DNA of 5,847 bases from Devosia sp. (GTDB lineage: Bacteria; Pseudomonadota; Alphaproteobacteria; Rhizobiales; Devosiaceae): the NCBI GenBank assembly GCA_028290245.1, contig JAQGKG010000173.1:1-5847 (forward strand). Reading direction: 5' to 3'. Below are positions 5,846-5,847 of this stretch, piece after piece. The position numbers and the translations under genes are program-made. Under the pieces are notes generated by a model. The model made no database searches. It saw only the letters and a list, made by a program, of their open reading frames with translations, and was not told where the DNA came from. Each line of letters begins with the position of its first letter. Within the stretch, counting starts at the first letter, position 1.

Positions 5846-5847
5846 AG

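Overview
The window looks like ordinary chromosomal DNA from an alphaproteobacterium of the order Hyphomicrobiales, possibly near Devosia. This rests on the GC-rich coding sequence, on a DNA ligase with the alphaproteobacterial insertion before its OB fold and the C-terminal sequence style of that group, and on a three-domain aminopeptidase P of the kind common there. The genus is an inference from remembered protein style, not from a search.

Layout. Bases 1-1965 (+) hold the NAD-dependent DNA ligase gene ligA, cut at its 5' end by the window edge. After 15 bases comes a gene for a 425-residue exported protein of unknown function with an EF-hand-like calcium loop (1981-3258, +). After 23 more bases comes a gene for a 155-residue exported protein resembling the DUF3828 group (3282-3749, +). 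The tight spacing and the Shine-Dalgarno sites in the gaps suggest one transcription unit led by, or including, ligA. Bases 3750-3917 are non-coding and hold a 4-base-period string of stop codons and a 115-bp compound inverted repeat with its own internal hairpins. Facing these genes, bases 3918-5741 (-) encode a 607-residue cytosolic Xaa-Pro aminopeptidase. Bases 5742-5847 hold its leader, a 13-bp palindrome, and a Shine-Dalgarno sequence for a plus-strand gene that probably starts just past the window.

Functionally this is a housekeeping neighbourhood: DNA joining in replication and repair, two periplasmic proteins of unknown role, and turnover of proline-containing peptides. The genes do not form an evident shared pathway. 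I see no defence system, prophage, CRISPR array, tRNA, rRNA or insertion sequence. The points most worth a second look are the compound repeat between the convergent genes, the altered helix-hairpin-helix region of LigA, and the palindrome in the divergent promoter region.
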